From: Verrucomicrobiia bacterium | GTDB lineage: Bacteria; Verrucomicrobiota; Verrucomicrobiia; Verrucomicrobiales; DEV007 | Assembly: GCA_030425385.1 (NCBI GenBank) | Contig: JAUIAH010000005.1 | Coordinates: 1 to 64,000 of the forward strand | Length of the DNA: 64,000 bases | Direction: 5' to 3' | Notes under the pieces: model-generated | What the model was told of the DNA's origin: nothing | Databases searched by the model: none | What the model saw: the letters and a program-made list of their open reading frames with translations, nothing else | Shown: positions 18,209 through 25,710 of the stretch, piece after piece | Numbering within the stretch: position 1 is the stretch's first letter | How the letters are laid out: each line of letters starts with the position of its first letter | Made by a program: the position numbers and the translations under genes

Positions 18209-19285
18209 CTAAGGAGTGATGGCGATCTTGAGAACCCCGTCCCGCTGGTTGGCGAAGAGTTCGTAGGCTTCCACAATCTGTTCCAAGCTAAACCGGTGCG
18301 TGATCAGCGGCTCGCAATCGATGCGTCCTGTGGCGATCACGTTCATCAGCCGCCTCATGCGTTCCTTCCCACCCGGGCACAGCGACGTGACGATTTTGTG
18401 GTCACCCAATCCTGCATGGAACGCGGCGAGCGGGATGGTCAAATCTTCGGAGTAGACGCCGAGGCTCGACAGGGTTCCTCCCGGCTTCAGCACGCGGAGG
18501 CAACTCTCAAACGTCGACTGCAACCCCAAGGCTTCGATCGCCACATCGACGCCCCGGCCATTGGTGGCCTCCATGATGGCGTCGACAGGGTCAGACTCGC
18601 CGAAGTCGATCACGAGATCCGCACCGAAGCGCTTGGCCATCTCGATCCGCTCGGGAACGGTCTCGACGGCGATGATCGTGGTCGCACCGCGTAGTTTGGC
18701 ACCCGTAGTCGCACAGAGACCAATGGGCCCCTGAGCAAAGACCGCCACAGTATCACCGATCTTGATGTTCCCCGATTCCGCTCCAGCAAATCCCGTGGAC
18801 ATGATGTCAGGGCACATGAGCACCTGCTCGTCGGTCAAGGCATCCGGCACAGGAGCCAGGTTCGCCATGGCGTCTGGCACTAACAGATACTCCGCTTGGG
18901 AACCATCGATGGTGTTCCCGAAGCGCCAACCGCCGATCGGCTTGAGGCCGTGAGCGGCACTCTGACCATCCTGAGCGTGCAAACCATCGAGACTAGCGTT
19001 CGAGTATCCGCTAGGGCAAATTGCGCCTGCGATGACGCGTTGGCCTTCACGGTAGCCCTCAACATTGCGGCCGAGCTTCTCAATGATGCCAACCGGCTCA
19101 TGGCCAACCGTCAGTCCCTTGGCGACGGGGTATTCCCCCTTCAGAATATGGACATCGGTTCCACAGATCGTCGTGGTGGTGATCCGGATGAGCGCGTCGC
19201 TCGGCCCCACCTCCGGGATGGGTTTCTCATCGAGGACGATCCGGCCAGGTTCAACAAAAACGGCTGCATTCATGGCGGTTGGCAT
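18209..19285 (-). CDS. Zinc-dependent alcohol dehydrogenase (secondary-alcohol type)
   Basis: About 358 residues, medium-chain dehydrogenase superfamily. Catalytic-zinc ligands are visible in ICGTDVHILKG (Cys) and TVGHEPVGII (His, Glu). The Rossmann motif VFAQGPIGLCA departs from the strict GxGxxG. The four-cysteine structural-zinc lobe is missing; the loop reads GAICPSGYSNASLDGLHA, as in the clostridial/thermophile secondary-alcohol dehydrogenases. The start is MPTAMNAAV at 19285 (ATG 19273 is equally possible); the longer frame adds 49 unrelated residues. As first gene of the leftward operon it could reoxidise NAD(P)H during phosphoketolase fermentation. No FNR-type box is seen upstream. 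Confidence 0.9.
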   Translation of the reverse strand: MPTAMNAAVFVEPGRIVLDEKPIPEVGPSDALIRITTTTICGTDVHILKGEYPVAKGLTVGHEPVGIIEKLGRNVEGYREGQRVIAGAICPSGYSNASLDGLHAQDGQSAAHGLKPIGGWRFGNTIDGSQAEYLLVPDAMANLAPVPDALTDEQVLMCPDIMSTGFAGAESGNIKIGDTVAVFAQGPIGLCATTGAKLRGATTIIAVETVPERIEMAKRFGADLVIDFGESDPVDAIMEATNGRGVDVAIEALGLQSTFESCLRVLKPGGTLSSLGVYSEDLTIPLAAFHAGLGDHKIVTSLCPGGKERMRRLMNVIATGRIDCEPLITHRFSLEQIVEAYELFANQRDGVLKIAITP

Positions 19286-19403
19286 GAAAGACGAAACACA
19301 TGCTTCGCGTTGCATTCTATGCAGTTCTTGGTCTGAAGTGTCCGCAGCTTGGCGGCTTAGCGATCTAGTCGATGACATTGCCACAGCCGTCTTTGCTGGC
19401 TTA

Positions 19404-19568
19404 GCGCGTAAAGCTGCGAACGTCAGGCTCACTGACTAAACGATCATCGATGGTGCGCGACGATGCGGGCCTCGCGCATACGAAGCCGAGGGCATCGGCG
19501 CCTGCCGCAAGAGCTAGCTGTGCTTCAGCCAGTGATGCGATACCACATATTTTGATCTGAGTCCGCAT
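19404..19568 (-). pseudogene. trpF 5' fragment (phosphoribosylanthranilate isomerase)
   Basis: Fifty-five codons starting ATG at 19568 encode the unmistakable N-terminus of PRA isomerase (IKICGIASLAEAQLALAAGADALGFV) and then run out after a few unrelated residues. The intact enzyme is about 200 residues, so about three quarters is missing. It lies between the metabolic operon and the second half of the conjugation module, on the strand of the former, and looks like a rearrangement scar. Confidence 0.7.
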
Positions 19569-19673
19569 GAAGTCGAGTCTAGCGGTAGCACACTTGCGAG
19601 GTTCAAGCGACTTCACAGGTACTTTCTCAATACTCCCCTCCCTTGTGATCCGGCGGAGGACTCTCACAAAAAC

Positions 19674-19703
19674 TGTGATGTTGGCGACAAAATGACGAAT
19701 TAC
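19674..19703 (+). promoter_or_regulatory. 30-bp conserved motif, copy 3 (lipoprotein-trb operon)
   Basis: Begins TGTGATGT and ends CGAATTAC, 7 bases before the ATG of the lipoprotein gene, with CACAAAAAC directly upstream. It shares 21 of 30 positions with both other copies. It is on the plus strand, like the downstream secretion genes, and separate from the leftward metabolic operon. Confidence 0.7.
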
Positions 19704-19710
19704 CCTGGCG

Positions 19711-20157
19711 ATGAAAGCATTTGCCAGGAAAGCCGTCGGGTTGCCCGTGTTGATCGCGGCAACGAGCCTTGCATCCACTAGTTGTAGTAGCGTCCCGCAC
19801 GCGGCGACCAATGCGGTTGCTGCCAGCACTGGAGCCCTCCTTGGCCATGAGTTCACGGATGGTGAACCGGAAGGGGCCCTTCTCGGTGCGGCGGCAGGCG
19901 TGGTCACTGGGGAAGTGCTGCATCACGTCCAACAGAGCAAGGAAGCCAAGGCTTTTACGACCGGTTACAACAAGGGCCGGAGCGATGAAGTGAAGCGGCT
20001 CTACTGGGTGCAGAAGAATCTGCATCGTGGGGACGAGTTCAGCGACGGGGCCGATCTCTTTCCGGCGTACTACGAAATGCCCGTGCCGGAGCACGTGAGT
20101 TCGGACGGCACGATCATCGAGCCTCACACAGAAGTCATCGAAGTCCTGGAGCCATGA
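19711..20157 (+). CDS. Glycine-zipper lipoprotein of the T4SS module
   Basis: A 148-residue protein with a lipoprotein signal: a basic start, a hydrophobic run and a lipobox LASTSC (lipidated Cys about residue 25). A small-residue segment follows, with ALLGAAAGVVTGEVL, a glycine-zipper type membrane-active helix, then a charged C-terminal half with KGRSDEVKRLYWVQK. The family is not recognised. The position at the head of the TrbJ/TrbL half suggests an outer-membrane lipoprotein role such as VirB7-like assembly or entry exclusion; this is inference. The start abuts the 30-bp motif, with no ribosome-binding site. Confidence 0.65.
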   Translation: MKAFARKAVGLPVLIAATSLASTSCSSVPHAATNAVAASTGALLGHEFTDGEPEGALLGAAAGVVTGEVLHHVQQSKEAKAFTTGYNKGRSDEVKRLYWVQKNLHRGDEFSDGADLFPAYYEMPVPEHVSSDGTIIEPHTEVIEVLEP

Positions 20158-20525
20158 GAGCGCGATTCACCCATGACGGCGCGCTGGATCATCATGCGCA
20201 CAACGAACACGAACTCTTTCGCCGTGCTGACGAGGCACTCGAACGGCAAAGGCGTTTGGATCACTCGGCAATGGCAAGCCAAGTGCCTGCCCTCGCCAAA
20301 CCACTAACGCTATCTCCGTTGGCAAAAAGGCCAACTGCGATGAGCCCTGCCGCTCCAACCGCACCGTCAGGTGCGACGTTTCCCGGCATGCAAACGATGT
20401 CGCACGAGCAAATAGCCCTCACCCATCCACACGCGGGCGCATTATCCACTCCCCTCCCGTGGCCATCACGTGAATCGGAGACCGCTGCACCAAGCATCGG
20501 CATCACCTCAAGGAGGAAGCGTTAG
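20154..20525 (+). CDS. Small Pro/Ala-rich protein, unknown function
   Basis: A 123-residue unrecognised protein. Its ATG overlaps the lipoprotein stop by 4 bases (ATGA) and its TAG falls just after the AGGAGG of the next gene, an arrangement that favours a real coupled gene. The N-terminal third is charged with His/Arg/Glu heptad-like spacing (HNEHELFRRADEALERQRR); the rest is low-complexity Pro/Ala/Ser/Thr, likely disordered. No membrane segment is seen. Confidence 0.45.
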   Translation: MRARFTHDGALDHHAHNEHELFRRADEALERQRRLDHSAMASQVPALAKPLTLSPLAKRPTAMSPAAPTAPSGATFPGMQTMSHEQIALTHPHAGALSTPLPWPSRESETAAPSIGITSRRKR

Positions 20526-20529
20526 AGTC

Positions 20530-20895
20530 ATGAACGCCATCAGACGCATCGACACACCCGAGGCAGCCTATCAATTGCGCCGAGCCCTGGCAGAACATAC
20601 AGGCGGCAATGTCACCGCCGTCACCATGAAGCCGGTGCAAACCCTGGAAGACGGCATCATGAAACGGCACCTCGCCGCGACGGTTGATGGGGAACGCAAG
20701 CGCTTCGTGGCGGTCGCCGCGAACGGCAAGGTCGGCATCTACGACGCCCGCTTCGATCTGCAGCCCAAACAGATTCACCAATTGCTCGCCAAGGTTGAAT
20801 CGCACCAGCTCAAGACTCCTACCAAAGCCAACGGCTGGCCCGTGCGCTCACCCACAACGGCATCCCTTTCCAACGCCCATATCCGAAGGCGCTGA
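20530..20895 (+). CDS. Hypothetical protein of the T4SS module
   Basis: A 121-residue protein without recognised domains. The start MNAIRRIDT at 20530 is chosen because AGGAGG lies 14 bases upstream; an earlier in-frame ATG at 20470 would overlap the previous gene. The body is an alternating strand/helix sequence (ERKRFVAVAANGKVGIYDARFDL), compatible with a small alpha/beta fold, with a basic C-terminal tail. It lies 34 bases before the TrbJ-like gene on the same strand. Confidence 0.55.
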   Translation: MNAIRRIDTPEAAYQLRRALAEHTGGNVTAVTMKPVQTLEDGIMKRHLAATVDGERKRFVAVAANGKVGIYDARFDLQPKQIHQLLAKVESHQLKTPTKANGWPVRSPTTASLSNAHIRRR

Positions 20896-20929
20896 ATCAC
20901 CCAAACCTAACCAACCACGATACCGAACC

Positions 20930-21778
20930 ATGAAAACCACCCTATTCACGATCCTTATCGCCTCCTGCGCCCTCGCTTCGCTGCCAACAAAGAGTCACGC
21001 CACGGGCATCCCCGTGGTCGATGCGGCCCACATCGCCGCGAACCGAGTCTCACACTCCATCGACTATGTCCAACAGGTCTTACACGAAGCCAATCAGCAA
21101 ACGCAGATTGCCAAGCAGGTTGAGCAGATCACCCAGCTCTATGAACAGATCGAGCAGCTCTACACCCAGATTGAGCAGATGGACAATTACCTCGAACGCT
21201 TCGGCGATCCCAAAGAGATCCTCGATCTCGCGGGATTTGATGGGCTCATCAACGATCTCGGCCAAGCCACCAGCGGGCTCGACATCGAAGCCATCCTACC
21301 TGATCTCACTGGCGAGGAACTCTTCGAATTCGACGGCAACGGGCTCTTTCAACCCATCGAGCCTGACATTGTCGTTGGCGGCGATGAAGTGGAACGCGAT
21401 GCCGAACGCTACAAGCCCGAGGACGCGACTCGCGAAACCATTGCCCAGTATCGGGAGAAGAAAGCCGAAGTCATCGAACGACGCGATGCTCTTCGAGACA
21501 ACATCTCGCAAACCGTCAACGCCATCCAATCCGCCGAGACTGACAGTGAAGTCAAGAAGTTGACTGGTGTTTTGATAGGTCAACAAACTGAACTGCAAGC
21601 CATCGATCAGGAACTGGAGATTGCCAAAGGCGACGCCGAAGCCCGGGCCATCGAGAACGAGAACCAGCGGATCGCCGAAGCGAAAGCCCGTGCCGAAGAA
21701 ACAGTGCGCCGCTTCGAAGCCGCCAACCGCGCCGATGTGCAGACCTACCGACTCGATCAATCACCCTATGGCTGGTGA
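20930..21778 (+). CDS. trbJ: TrbJ/VirB5-like conjugal transfer protein
   Basis: A 282-residue exported protein with a clear signal peptide (residues 1 to about 24, ending SHA). The periplasmic N-terminal segment is Gln-rich and coiled (QQTQIAKQVEQITQLYEQIE), the usual hallmark of TrbJ/VirB5-type minor pilus proteins. A second long coiled coil (about 170-270) follows. TrbJ/VirB5 proteins sit at the pilus tip and contact recipients. CCTAACCAA lies 18 bases before the ATG and no Shine-Dalgarno sequence is seen. The gene order TrbJ, SSB, TrbL supports the call. Confidence 0.75.
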   Translation: MKTTLFTILIASCALASLPTKSHATGIPVVDAAHIAANRVSHSIDYVQQVLHEANQQTQIAKQVEQITQLYEQIEQLYTQIEQMDNYLERFGDPKEILDLAGFDGLINDLGQATSGLDIEAILPDLTGEELFEFDGNGLFQPIEPDIVVGGDEVERDAERYKPEDATRETIAQYREKKAEVIERRDALRDNISQTVNAIQSAETDSEVKKLTGVLIGQQTELQAIDQELEIAKGDAEARAIENENQRIAEAKARAEETVRRFEAANRADVQTYRLDQSPYGW

Positions 21779-21823
21779 TCGCATTCACACTCTCCCATCG
21801 ACCCTAACAAGCCACCTGAAACT

Positions 21824-22186
21824 ATGTTCCAACGCAACCGCATCGAACTCACCGGCAACATCACCAAGCCACCCAAGACGGCCACCGCTGGCGACACCAG
21901 CGTCACGCGGGCCAGGCTGATTCACAACGAAACCGTGCAGCGTTCCAACGGCGAAACCTTCGAACGGCTCACTGCCGTCGAGATTCAAATCTGGGGCAAA
22001 TCAGGCGAAGCATTCGTCGAACACGTCACCAGCAAGAAGCCCATCTACATCGAAGGATCGTTGCAACTCGCGGAGTGGGAAAAGGACGGCGAGCGCCTCT
22101 TCCACCACTACATCCGCGTCAACCACTGGCAATTCCTCCTCCCCAAAGCAAACGCGGAATTGGAAGCGGCAGACCAAGCTGCCTAA
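21824..22186 (+). CDS. ssb: Single-stranded DNA-binding protein (copy 2)
   Basis: A 120-residue SSB-family OB-fold protein starting MFQRNRIELTGNI, with TRARLIHNETVQ and EIQIWGKSGEAF in the same places as the first SSB. Like that copy, it lacks the acidic C-terminal peptide that recruits host repair proteins. It lies inside the TrbJ-TrbL operon, 45 bases after trbJ and 18 before trbL. CCTAACAAGC is 15 bases upstream of its ATG. Placement within the transfer operon suggests it coats transferred single-stranded DNA. Confidence 0.85.
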   Translation: MFQRNRIELTGNITKPPKTATAGDTSVTRARLIHNETVQRSNGETFERLTAVEIQIWGKSGEAFVEHVTSKKPIYIEGSLQLAEWEKDGERLFHHYIRVNHWQFLLPKANAELEAADQAA

Positions 22187-22204
22187 CCAAACGGCGACCG
22201 CCCC

Positions 22205-23341
22205 ATGGACGATTTCGACATTCTCTTCCCCACGTTCAAAGCCAACGTGGCCGAACTGCACGAAGGCCTTCTCGTCTTCGCCTACATCACCTTGGTGCTC
22301 GGGCTGCTGCTCGCCGCCTATAGGGGAATGTTCGGCAGTTTCAGCGAAATCGTCAGAGCTTTGGTGGCGGTCGCCGTCCTCAGTATCGCCCTCGGTTACA
22401 TCGACGACTGGGTCTTCGATGCGGGCAACCTCGTGACCGAGTTCGTCCTCGAAGGACTCGACACCGATCCGCGCGAAACGCACACGCGCTTCGGGGAACT
22501 GCTCACCAACCCGGTCGATGAAGGCGATGACCAATCGTGGCTCGACCGAATCTTCGATGCCCAAACCGCCATCGCCGAACTGTTAGCCAAAGGCCTCATC
22601 CTCATCGCGGCCAAGATCGCCTGGGTGATCGTTTGGCTGGCCTATTTCATTCACAAAGCCCTCGTCTATTTCGGCGTTGCCCTCGCGCCCATCTTCCTCC
22701 CCATGCTCATGCTCAACGCCACGCGTGGCATTGCCGTGCGTTACATCATGGGCCTCCTCTCCCTCATCATGTGGCCACTCGGCTGGGCCGTGGCCAACCT
22801 CATGACCCAATCCCTCATGGACAACGCCGCCGATCGAACTCTGTATGAATTCGGTGGTGTATTAGGCCAAGCCTCCTATGCCCCGCAGATGCTCATCTTC
22901 ATGCTCATCGCCTCCATATGGCTCGTGGCCAGCACCATCGGCGCGCCCATCATCATGAGCCGCATCCTCACCAGCGGAGCCCAGATCGGCAGCGCCCTGT
23001 TAGGCGGCTTCGCCGGAAGCGCGGTCGGTGCTGGAAGCGGCGCTGTCGGAGGTGCCATGCTCGGCGGCAGCGTTGGCGGCCCGGCCGGAGCCGTCGCCGG
23101 AGCTGCCATGGGCGGAGCCGGAGGCTTCACCAGCGGAGCTATCGGCGGCCCCAGTTCCGGGATGGCCACAGGTGCGGGCATGGGGGCATTCTCCATGGTA
23201 ACCGGCGGTGGCGCGAGCGCAGGTGAAGAGGCGAGCAGTGGAAGCGACGGAAGCTCAACCGGAGGCAGCAAGAACTCAGAAGGTTCCAAGACTCCGAGCA
23301 ACTACAACGCTGAGGCTGCTGCTCTCGCGGCGAAAAGCTAA
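22205..23341 (+). CDS. trbL: TrbL/VirB6-like polytopic T4SS protein
   Basis: A 378-residue inner-membrane protein with several hydrophobic helices: about 22-42, 45-62, 127-170, 180-200 and 225-255. The C-terminal 120 residues are a long glycine/alanine/serine-rich tract (GGFAGSAVGAGSGAVGGAML and similar), as in many TrbL proteins. TrbL/VirB6 forms part of the inner-membrane channel. It is the last recognisable gene of the conjugation module here. A modest hairpin lies 28 bases after its stop, and decayed sequence and an IS follow. Confidence 0.8.
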   Translation: MDDFDILFPTFKANVAELHEGLLVFAYITLVLGLLLAAYRGMFGSFSEIVRALVAVAVLSIALGYIDDWVFDAGNLVTEFVLEGLDTDPRETHTRFGELLTNPVDEGDDQSWLDRIFDAQTAIAELLAKGLILIAAKIAWVIVWLAYFIHKALVYFGVALAPIFLPMLMLNATRGIAVRYIMGLLSLIMWPLGWAVANLMTQSLMDNAADRTLYEFGGVLGQASYAPQMLIFMLIASIWLVASTIGAPIIMSRILTSGAQIGSALLGGFAGSAVGAGSGAVGGAMLGGSVGGPAGAVAGAAMGGAGGFTSGAIGGPSSGMATGAGMGAFSMVTGGGASAGEEASSGSDGSSTGGSKNSEGSKTPSNYNAEAAALAAKS

Positions 23342-23368
23342 AATCGGGCAGTATCGACACACGATAGA

Positions 23369-23396
23369 GATTCAGGATTCTGGGACTCTCTGAATC
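23369..23396 (+). terminator. Weak hairpin after trbL
   Basis: GATTCAG (23369-23375) and CTGAATC (23390-23396) form a 7-bp stem, flanked by AGA/TCT. There is no T-tract, so this is only a possible terminator or processing site at the end of the trb operon. Confidence 0.25.
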
Positions 23397-23424
23397 ATCT
23401 CGACTTTGGAGCCGTGCGCACCAG

Positions 23425-23450
23425 CCCAACTCCTTCGTGCTGTTGGTTTG
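23425..23450 (+). pseudogene. Left part of IS-interrupted phosphatase fragment
   Basis: Positions 23430-23450 (CCCAACTCCTTCG followed by TGCTGTTGGTTTG, with the first bases of the IS end) match the intact phosphatase-cytochrome gene at about 26639-26664 with two substitutions. The match stops at the IS terminus and resumes on its other side at 25613. Confidence 0.6.
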
Positions 23451-25612
23451 CTAGCCCGACTTTCACGATTCGCGGAGAGGGTGTTTTTTTCTTTTTAGAT
23501 TTTCGTGAAGATTCGTGAAGTGGGCAGCTTTCGTTGGCTTATTCTCAAATTTTGCGTCCCGAAGGCGCTTGGATTAGGCAAGGAATCCGTTGTCGTCTCG
23601 GAAAGATTTTGACGTTCTTTCGCGGAGGCTTGTGGGGGAGACCCTGCCCCTTTACCAGGCATTGCGCGCCGCTACTTTGCAGGTGCAATGCATCTGAAGT
23701 GCAACAAGCGAAGAAAAGACGGCAAGCTCCACCGCTACTGGAGCGTGGTCGAGAGCTACCGGCTGGCCAACGGCAAGACAGCAAAGCGCCAGATTCTCTA
23801 CCTCGGCGAAATCAACGACAGCCAGAAGTTGGCCTGGTGCAGATCCATCGAAGCACTCGAAGGCCGATCCCAGCAACCACAACAAATCGCCCTGTTTCCC
23901 ACCGATCGCCAACCGCCTGGGGAACTCTCGCACAACGGGCGCAAAGTGCGACCTATCAAAATCGACGTCGCAGCCATAGAACTGTGCCGCCCCCGGCAAT
24001 GGGGTGCCTGCTGGCTCGCCCTGCAAATTTGGAACCTGTTAGGCCTCGACGAATTCTTCGCACCAAAGCTGCCTCCCAGCCGCAAAGGCACGCCATGGTA
24101 CAAGATCCTGCAGCTACTCGTTTGCGCCCGCCTCATCAAGCCCTCTTCGGAGTGGTACCTGCACCGCGAATGGTATCGTCAGAGCGCCATGGGCGACCTC
24201 CTCGGCATGCATCCTGACATCGTTCCAAAGAACGCCCTCTACCACTGCCACGACAAACTCCTCGAGCACAAAAGCGCCCTCTTCCAGCATCTTAGAAATC
24301 GCTGGCAAGACCTCTTCGACGCCAAATTCGAAGTCCTCCTCTACGACCTGACCAGCACCTACTTCGAAAGCGATCCGCCCGAAGACCCCGACTCCAGCAA
24401 GCGCCGCTTCGGCTACAGTCGCGACAAGCGCCCCGACTGCGTCCAAGTCGTCATCGCCCTCATTGTCACTCCCGAAGGCTTCCCGTTGACCTACGAAGTG
24501 CTCCCCGGCAACACCCAGGACAAGCAGACCCTTCGCGACTTCCTGCAGAAAATCGAAAACCTCTACGGCAAAGCCGATCGCATCTGGGTCATGGATCGTG
24601 GCATCCCCACCGAAGAAGTCCTCGCCGAAATGCGTCAGGACAAGCCCGACCATCCCCCCGTGCACTACATCGTCGGCACCCCAAAAGGCAGACTTACACG
24701 CTACGAAAAACGCTTCCTTGAGAAAGACTGGGAACAAGTGCGCCCCGGAGTTGAAGTCAAACACCTCGAAGAAACCGGCGAACAATACGTGCTCGCCCGC
24801 AGCAGCAAACGCGTCGGCAAAGAACGCTCCATGCGCAAGCGTCGGCTCAAGAAACTCTGGGCCCGGCTCAAAGAACTGCGCACCATGGAACAAACCCGCG
24901 ACGAACTGCTCATGCGTCTTGGAGCAGCCAAAAAAGAAGCCGGACGCGTGTGGCATCTTGTTAAAGTCGACATTCCCCAGCTCAATCCGAGCGACCAAGC
25001 CGTCACCCCACAGACCTTCACCTTCACCCTGCGACGCGAAAAACTTCGTGCCGCCATGCGCCGCGAAGGCCGCTACCTTTTGCGCGCCTTCGTTCCCGAC
25101 ACCATGCCAGCCCCCGAGATTTGGCGACAATACATCGGACTAACCGAGATAGAAGAAAGCTTCAAAAACCTCAAAGGCGACCTCGCCATCCGCCCCGTGT
25201 ATCATCAAACAGACGAGCGGATCGAAGCCCACATCTTCGTGAGTTTCTTATCCTACTGCCTGCACGTCGCCCTGCGTGCAAAACTGCGTCCCCTGGCTAG
25301 CGGACTTACCCCGCGAGCCGTGCTCGAAAAATTCGGCACCCTGCAAATGATCGACGTGCACCTCCCCACCGCAGACGACAAAGAACTCATCATGCCCCGC
25401 TACACCCGCCCCGACAAAGACCTCACCCTGCTCCTGACCCGCATGGGGCTCGAGCTTCCCCAACAACCACCCCCAACCCTCCGCGACCTGACTGCCCAAC
25501 TCTGATCCAATCGCCTTCCCCCCTGGCTTGTGGGGGAGACCTTTTTCGCCAAAACCCTGAAAACACAGGATCGACAGTCTCAAATCACGCCGAATCGTGA
25601 AAGTCGGGCTAG
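23451..25612 (+). mobile_element. IS1634/IS4-like insertion sequence with CTAG duplication
   Basis: The ends are inverted: 23451-23472 and 25591-25612 match perfectly over 22 bp (reading CTAG then CCCGACTTTCACGATTCG). The flanks, when joined through a single CTAG, reconstitute the reading of the intact paralogous gene around 26660, so CTAG is best taken as a 4-bp target duplication and 23455-25608 as the element proper with 18-bp terminal repeats. A 17-bp sequence beginning GGCTTGTGGGGG is repeated in the same orientation inside both ends (23627-23643, 25525-25541). The single transposase gene is intact. Confidence 0.88.
23688..25505 (+). CDS. IS1634-family (DDE) transposase
   Basis: A 605-residue transposase. 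Catalytic residues are recognisable: Asp in LLYDLTSTYFES, Asp in RIWVMDRGIPTEE, and Glu in IGLTEIEESFKNLKGDL, in the order expected for the IS4-type DDE fold with the long insertion of the IS1634 group. The N-terminal segment with RYWSVVESYRLANGKTAKR is the usual opening of this family. The frame is open throughout, so the element may be active. Long antisense open frames across it are codon-bias shadows. Confidence 0.92.
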   Translation: MHLKCNKRRKDGKLHRYWSVVESYRLANGKTAKRQILYLGEINDSQKLAWCRSIEALEGRSQQPQQIALFPTDRQPPGELSHNGRKVRPIKIDVAAIELCRPRQWGACWLALQIWNLLGLDEFFAPKLPPSRKGTPWYKILQLLVCARLIKPSSEWYLHREWYRQSAMGDLLGMHPDIVPKNALYHCHDKLLEHKSALFQHLRNRWQDLFDAKFEVLLYDLTSTYFESDPPEDPDSSKRRFGYSRDKRPDCVQVVIALIVTPEGFPLTYEVLPGNTQDKQTLRDFLQKIENLYGKADRIWVMDRGIPTEEVLAEMRQDKPDHPPVHYIVGTPKGRLTRYEKRFLEKDWEQVRPGVEVKHLEETGEQYVLARSSKRVGKERSMRKRRLKKLWARLKELRTMEQTRDELLMRLGAAKKEAGRVWHLVKVDIPQLNPSDQAVTPQTFTFTLRREKLRAAMRREGRYLLRAFVPDTMPAPEIWRQYIGLTEIEESFKNLKGDLAIRPVYHQTDERIEAHIFVSFLSYCLHVALRAKLRPLASGLTPRAVLEKFGTLQMIDVHLPTADDKELIMPRYTRPDKDLTLLLTRMGLELPQQPPPTLRDLTAQL

Positions 25613-25705
25613 GTGAAGATGAGAACTCTACCTGCACTGTCATCACGGCAAAGATCGAGGACCAGCCGTCGCCATCCTCGGTCGAGAACAGGAAGAATTG
25701 TCACC
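25613..25705 (+). pseudogene. Right part of IS-interrupted phosphatase fragment
   Basis: This stretch aligns with 26668-26762 of the intact gene and covers the catalytic loop region (CTGCACTGTCATCA is preserved). It has a 1-base deletion (GAGAACTC against GAGAAACTC), a 3-base deletion and several substitutions. Together with 23425-23450 it is a dead partial copy that was the IS target. Confidence 0.65.
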
Positions 25706-25710
25706 GGCGA

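Noticed and set aside
19286-19400. FNR/Anr-type box upstream of the fermentation operon
   Set aside because: No TTGAT-N4-ATCAA-like dyad is present in the upstream gap, although the gene content suggests oxygen control.
20154-20525. Treating this frame as a shadow
   Set aside because: The ATGA overlap with the lipoprotein gene and the ribosome-binding site placed at its end favour a real small gene, so it was kept at low confidence.
24114-25130. 338-codon antisense open frame in the transposase gene
   Set aside because: It mirrors the GC-rich codon bias of an intact DDE transposase; the sense frame has all catalytic residues.
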